The translations under genes were made by a program, and so were the position numbers. From an uncultured Oscillospiraceae bacterium (GTDB lineage: Bacteria > Bacillota > Clostridia > Oscillospirales > Oscillospiraceae): a stretch of DNA of 34,809 bases. This document shows positions 33,322 to 34,809 of this stretch, in pieces. The DNA lies in contig CANQCS010000025.1 in the NCBI GenBank assembly GCA_947589745.1, positions 1-34,809 of the forward strand. The letters are read 5' to 3'. Positions within the stretch are counted from its first letter, which is position 1; every line of letters begins with the position of its first letter. Below the pieces are notes generated by a model. It was not told where the DNA came from. It saw only the letters and a program-made list of their open reading frames with translations, and searched no databases.

Positions 33322-34439
33322 CGCGGAAGCTGTGGCTGGACACCATGCTGAAAACGGCGGAGCCGGTACTGACCGCTCTGTCGGAAAACCGGCTGAAAAC
33401 GGCCCTCCCTACGGAATTTCATCCCGACCGGGCTCTCTACGCGCCCCTGGAGGCATTTGGCCGGACCATGTGCGGCATGGCCCCTTGGCTGGATGCCCGG
33501 GTGTCCGGGGATGAGCAGGCATTACAGCAAACATATCAGGCTCTGATCCAGACGTGTATGGCCCATGCCGTGGACCCGGAGGGCCCGGACTACATGAACT
33601 TCACCGAGGGCTACGGGCAATCCCTGGTGGACGCGGCTTTCCTGGCCCATGCCGTCCTCCGGGCGCCCCACGCTTTATACTTCGATCTGCCGGAAGAGGT
33701 CCAGCAGAACCTGACGCAGGCCCTGGCCTCCACACGGAGGTTCACCCCCTATGAGAGCAATTGGCTCTTTTTCTCCGCCATGATCGAAACCGTACTGCGG
33801 CGGGTGGGAGAGGCATACGACATGGCCCCCATCGACCGGGCCCTGGATGCCTTTCAGAAGTGGTACGCAGGAGACGGCCTCTACGGCGACGGGGCCTTCT
33901 TCCATGCGGATTACTACAACTCCTTCGTCATCCACCCCATGATGGTGGACATCCTGCGGGAGCTTCGGGACAGTGAGCCGTACCGCATGCTCTATGACAC
34001 GGAGCTAAGGCGCGCCAAACGGTACGCCGGCACTCTGGAGCGGCTCATCATGCCCGACGGCAGTTACCCGGTGCTGGGCCGCTCTGTGGCCTACCGGTAC
34101 GGGGCGTTCCAGCTTTTGAGTCAGGCGGTCCTGGAGGACTTTCTCCCGGAAACCGTCACCCCCGCTATGGCCCGGTGCGGCCTGACGGCGGTGTTGGAGC
34201 GGGTCCACCGGGAGAACATCTATGACGGGAACGGTTTTCTCCTCCCCGGCGTCACCGGGTATCAGCCCTCCTTGGCCGAGTCCTACATCAGTGTTGGCAG
34301 CCTCTACCTGGCTGAAACGCTGTTCCTCCCCCTGGGCCTGCCGGAGGCCCACCCCTTCTGGAGCGATCCTGACGAGTTCTGGACGCAGAAACGCATTTGG
34401 GCAGGAATGGACGCTCCTAAGGACCACGCGGAGGACTGA
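33315..34439 (+). CDS. DUF2264 protein, GH154-like
   Basis: A 374-residue protein of the DUF2264 family (PF10022): GRTMCGMAPWLDARV near residue 50, YMNFTEGYGQSLVDAAFLAH, FTPYESNWLFFSAMIE, YGDGAFFHADYYNSFVIHPM and PDGSYPVLGRSVAYRYGAFQ. The family has an (alpha/alpha)6-barrel character, and some members are classed in GH154, for which beta-glucuronidase activity was reported in Bacteroides arabinogalactan use (from memory). AAAGGA lies eight bases before the ATG, inside the end of GH88. Together the pair points to uronic-acid-containing oligosaccharides. The activity here is an inference. Confidence 0.85.
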   Translation: MVTRKLWLDTMLKTAEPVLTALSENRLKTALPTEFHPDRALYAPLEAFGRTMCGMAPWLDARVSGDEQALQQTYQALIQTCMAHAVDPEGPDYMNFTEGYGQSLVDAAFLAHAVLRAPHALYFDLPEEVQQNLTQALASTRRFTPYESNWLFFSAMIETVLRRVGEAYDMAPIDRALDAFQKWYAGDGLYGDGAFFHADYYNSFVIHPMMVDILRELRDSEPYRMLYDTELRRAKRYAGTLERLIMPDGSYPVLGRSVAYRYGAFQLLSQAVLEDFLPETVTPAMARCGLTAVLERVHRENIYDGNGFLLPGVTGYQPSLAESYISVGSLYLAETLFLPLGLPEAHPFWSDPDEFWTQKRIWAGMDAPKDHAED

Positions 34440-34553
34440 AGTCTTTCTGTTTAGTCTGGAACGGAAATGCGGTACAGGCCCGATGTAGCCAGGTCGCGCC
34501 GGAAAACTATCCTTTTTGTGGCACTTTGATGAATTATTAATCCAGTAGAAATC
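34440..34553. other. Spacer after the DUF2264 gene
   Basis: No gene and no clear terminator hairpin. It becomes A/T-rich toward the convergent reading frame that ends at 34554. Confidence 0.4.
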
Positions 34554-34809
34554 TTATTTTAGAATCGGTGTGTACCCGGCTACCAAGAATATGATGGTGC
34601 CCACAGTGACGGCCACGCCGATACCCACCAGTATCCACAAATTTCGCACAGCGACCACCGGCCATATGGCCACAAAGGTGGAGGCAAACGGGACAAAGCA
34701 CCCCTGTGACACACCAAACGCCTCCCAGCTCTCCAATGTCATTAAGTTAAAGCATTCATACAGCCGCCCGGTACCGCGCAAAGGTATCGGGCAATTTATT
34801 TTGTGAAAA
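34554..34809 (-). CDS. Possible C-terminal part of a membrane protein (runs off the window)
   Basis: The minus-strand frame is open from the window edge to a stop at 34554, about 84 codons. The last 45 residues form two hydrophobic segments (FVPFASTFVAIWPVVAV and LWILVGIGVAVTVGTIIFLV) and end AGYTPILK. No start codon with a ribosome binding site is visible, so either the gene begins beyond the window or this is a remnant. I do not recognise the family. Confidence 0.4.
   Translation of the reverse strand, partial: FHKINCPIPLRGTGRLYECFNLMTLESWEAFGVSQGCFVPFASTFVAIWPVVAVRNLWILVGIGVAVTVGTIIFLVAGYTPILK

Overview
The window looks like a high-GC gut Clostridium, most likely Oscillospiraceae (a Flavonifractor, Oscillibacter or Lawsonibacter type). 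This rests on the GC-rich codon use, the Firmicutes-style AGGAGG ribosome binding sites, the MsmX-style ABC importer without its own ATPase, and the gene families present. This placement is an inference; there is no rRNA gene in the window.

The left 14.8 kb is accessory and gene-poor. It starts with the 5' end of an IS630-type transposase. Three blocks of a degenerate noncoding repeat follow (about 186-1720, 2090-3560 and 9690-13260), plus two more units at 5940-6270. The basic unit is about 250 bp, and an optional second module lengthens the spacing. Each unit carries a hairpin with a 16-base loop that is nearly constant, while the stem sequence changes from copy to copy and stays paired. 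That pattern suggests selection on a folded RNA or DNA rather than on protein. In the third block five modules form a higher-order repeat of about 1.15 kb, present twice. Four genes or gene remnants lie among the repeats: a C-terminally shortened AAA-ATPase-like protein with an N-terminal HTH, a PucR-type regulator, a GcvT-fold methyltransferase resembling tetrahydrofolate-dependent O-demethylases, and a frameshifted fragment of a vWA-domain protein.

The right 20 kb is a complete-looking arabinan/L-arabinose locus. On the minus strand, from 28904 down to 15030, eleven genes run in one direction: a lipoprotein sugar-binding protein, two permeases, a GH43 enzyme, a GH43 endo-arabinanase lipoprotein, a GH51 arabinofuranosidase, a small Cys-rich DUF6171 protein, araA, a GH93-like sialidase-fold protein, an FGGY kinase and araM. 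Several intergenic gaps hold GC-rich hairpins, including three in a row after the binding-protein gene. Arabinan would be cut outside the cell, imported as oligosaccharides, trimmed to L-arabinose and passed to AraA and the kinase. araD and an importer ATPase are not in the window.

Upstream, a GH43_26-type exo-enzyme has its own promoter and a strong terminator. Divergent from it on the plus strand are a YesL/DUF624 membrane protein, an ArsR-type regulator with a large C-terminal domain, a GH88 unsaturated uronyl hydrolase and a DUF2264 (GH154-like) protein. The last two suggest the substrate is an arabinan-decorated, uronic-acid-containing pectin or arabinogalactan. A dispersed repeat of about 95 bp ending in an A/T-rich palindrome occurs three times in this locus.
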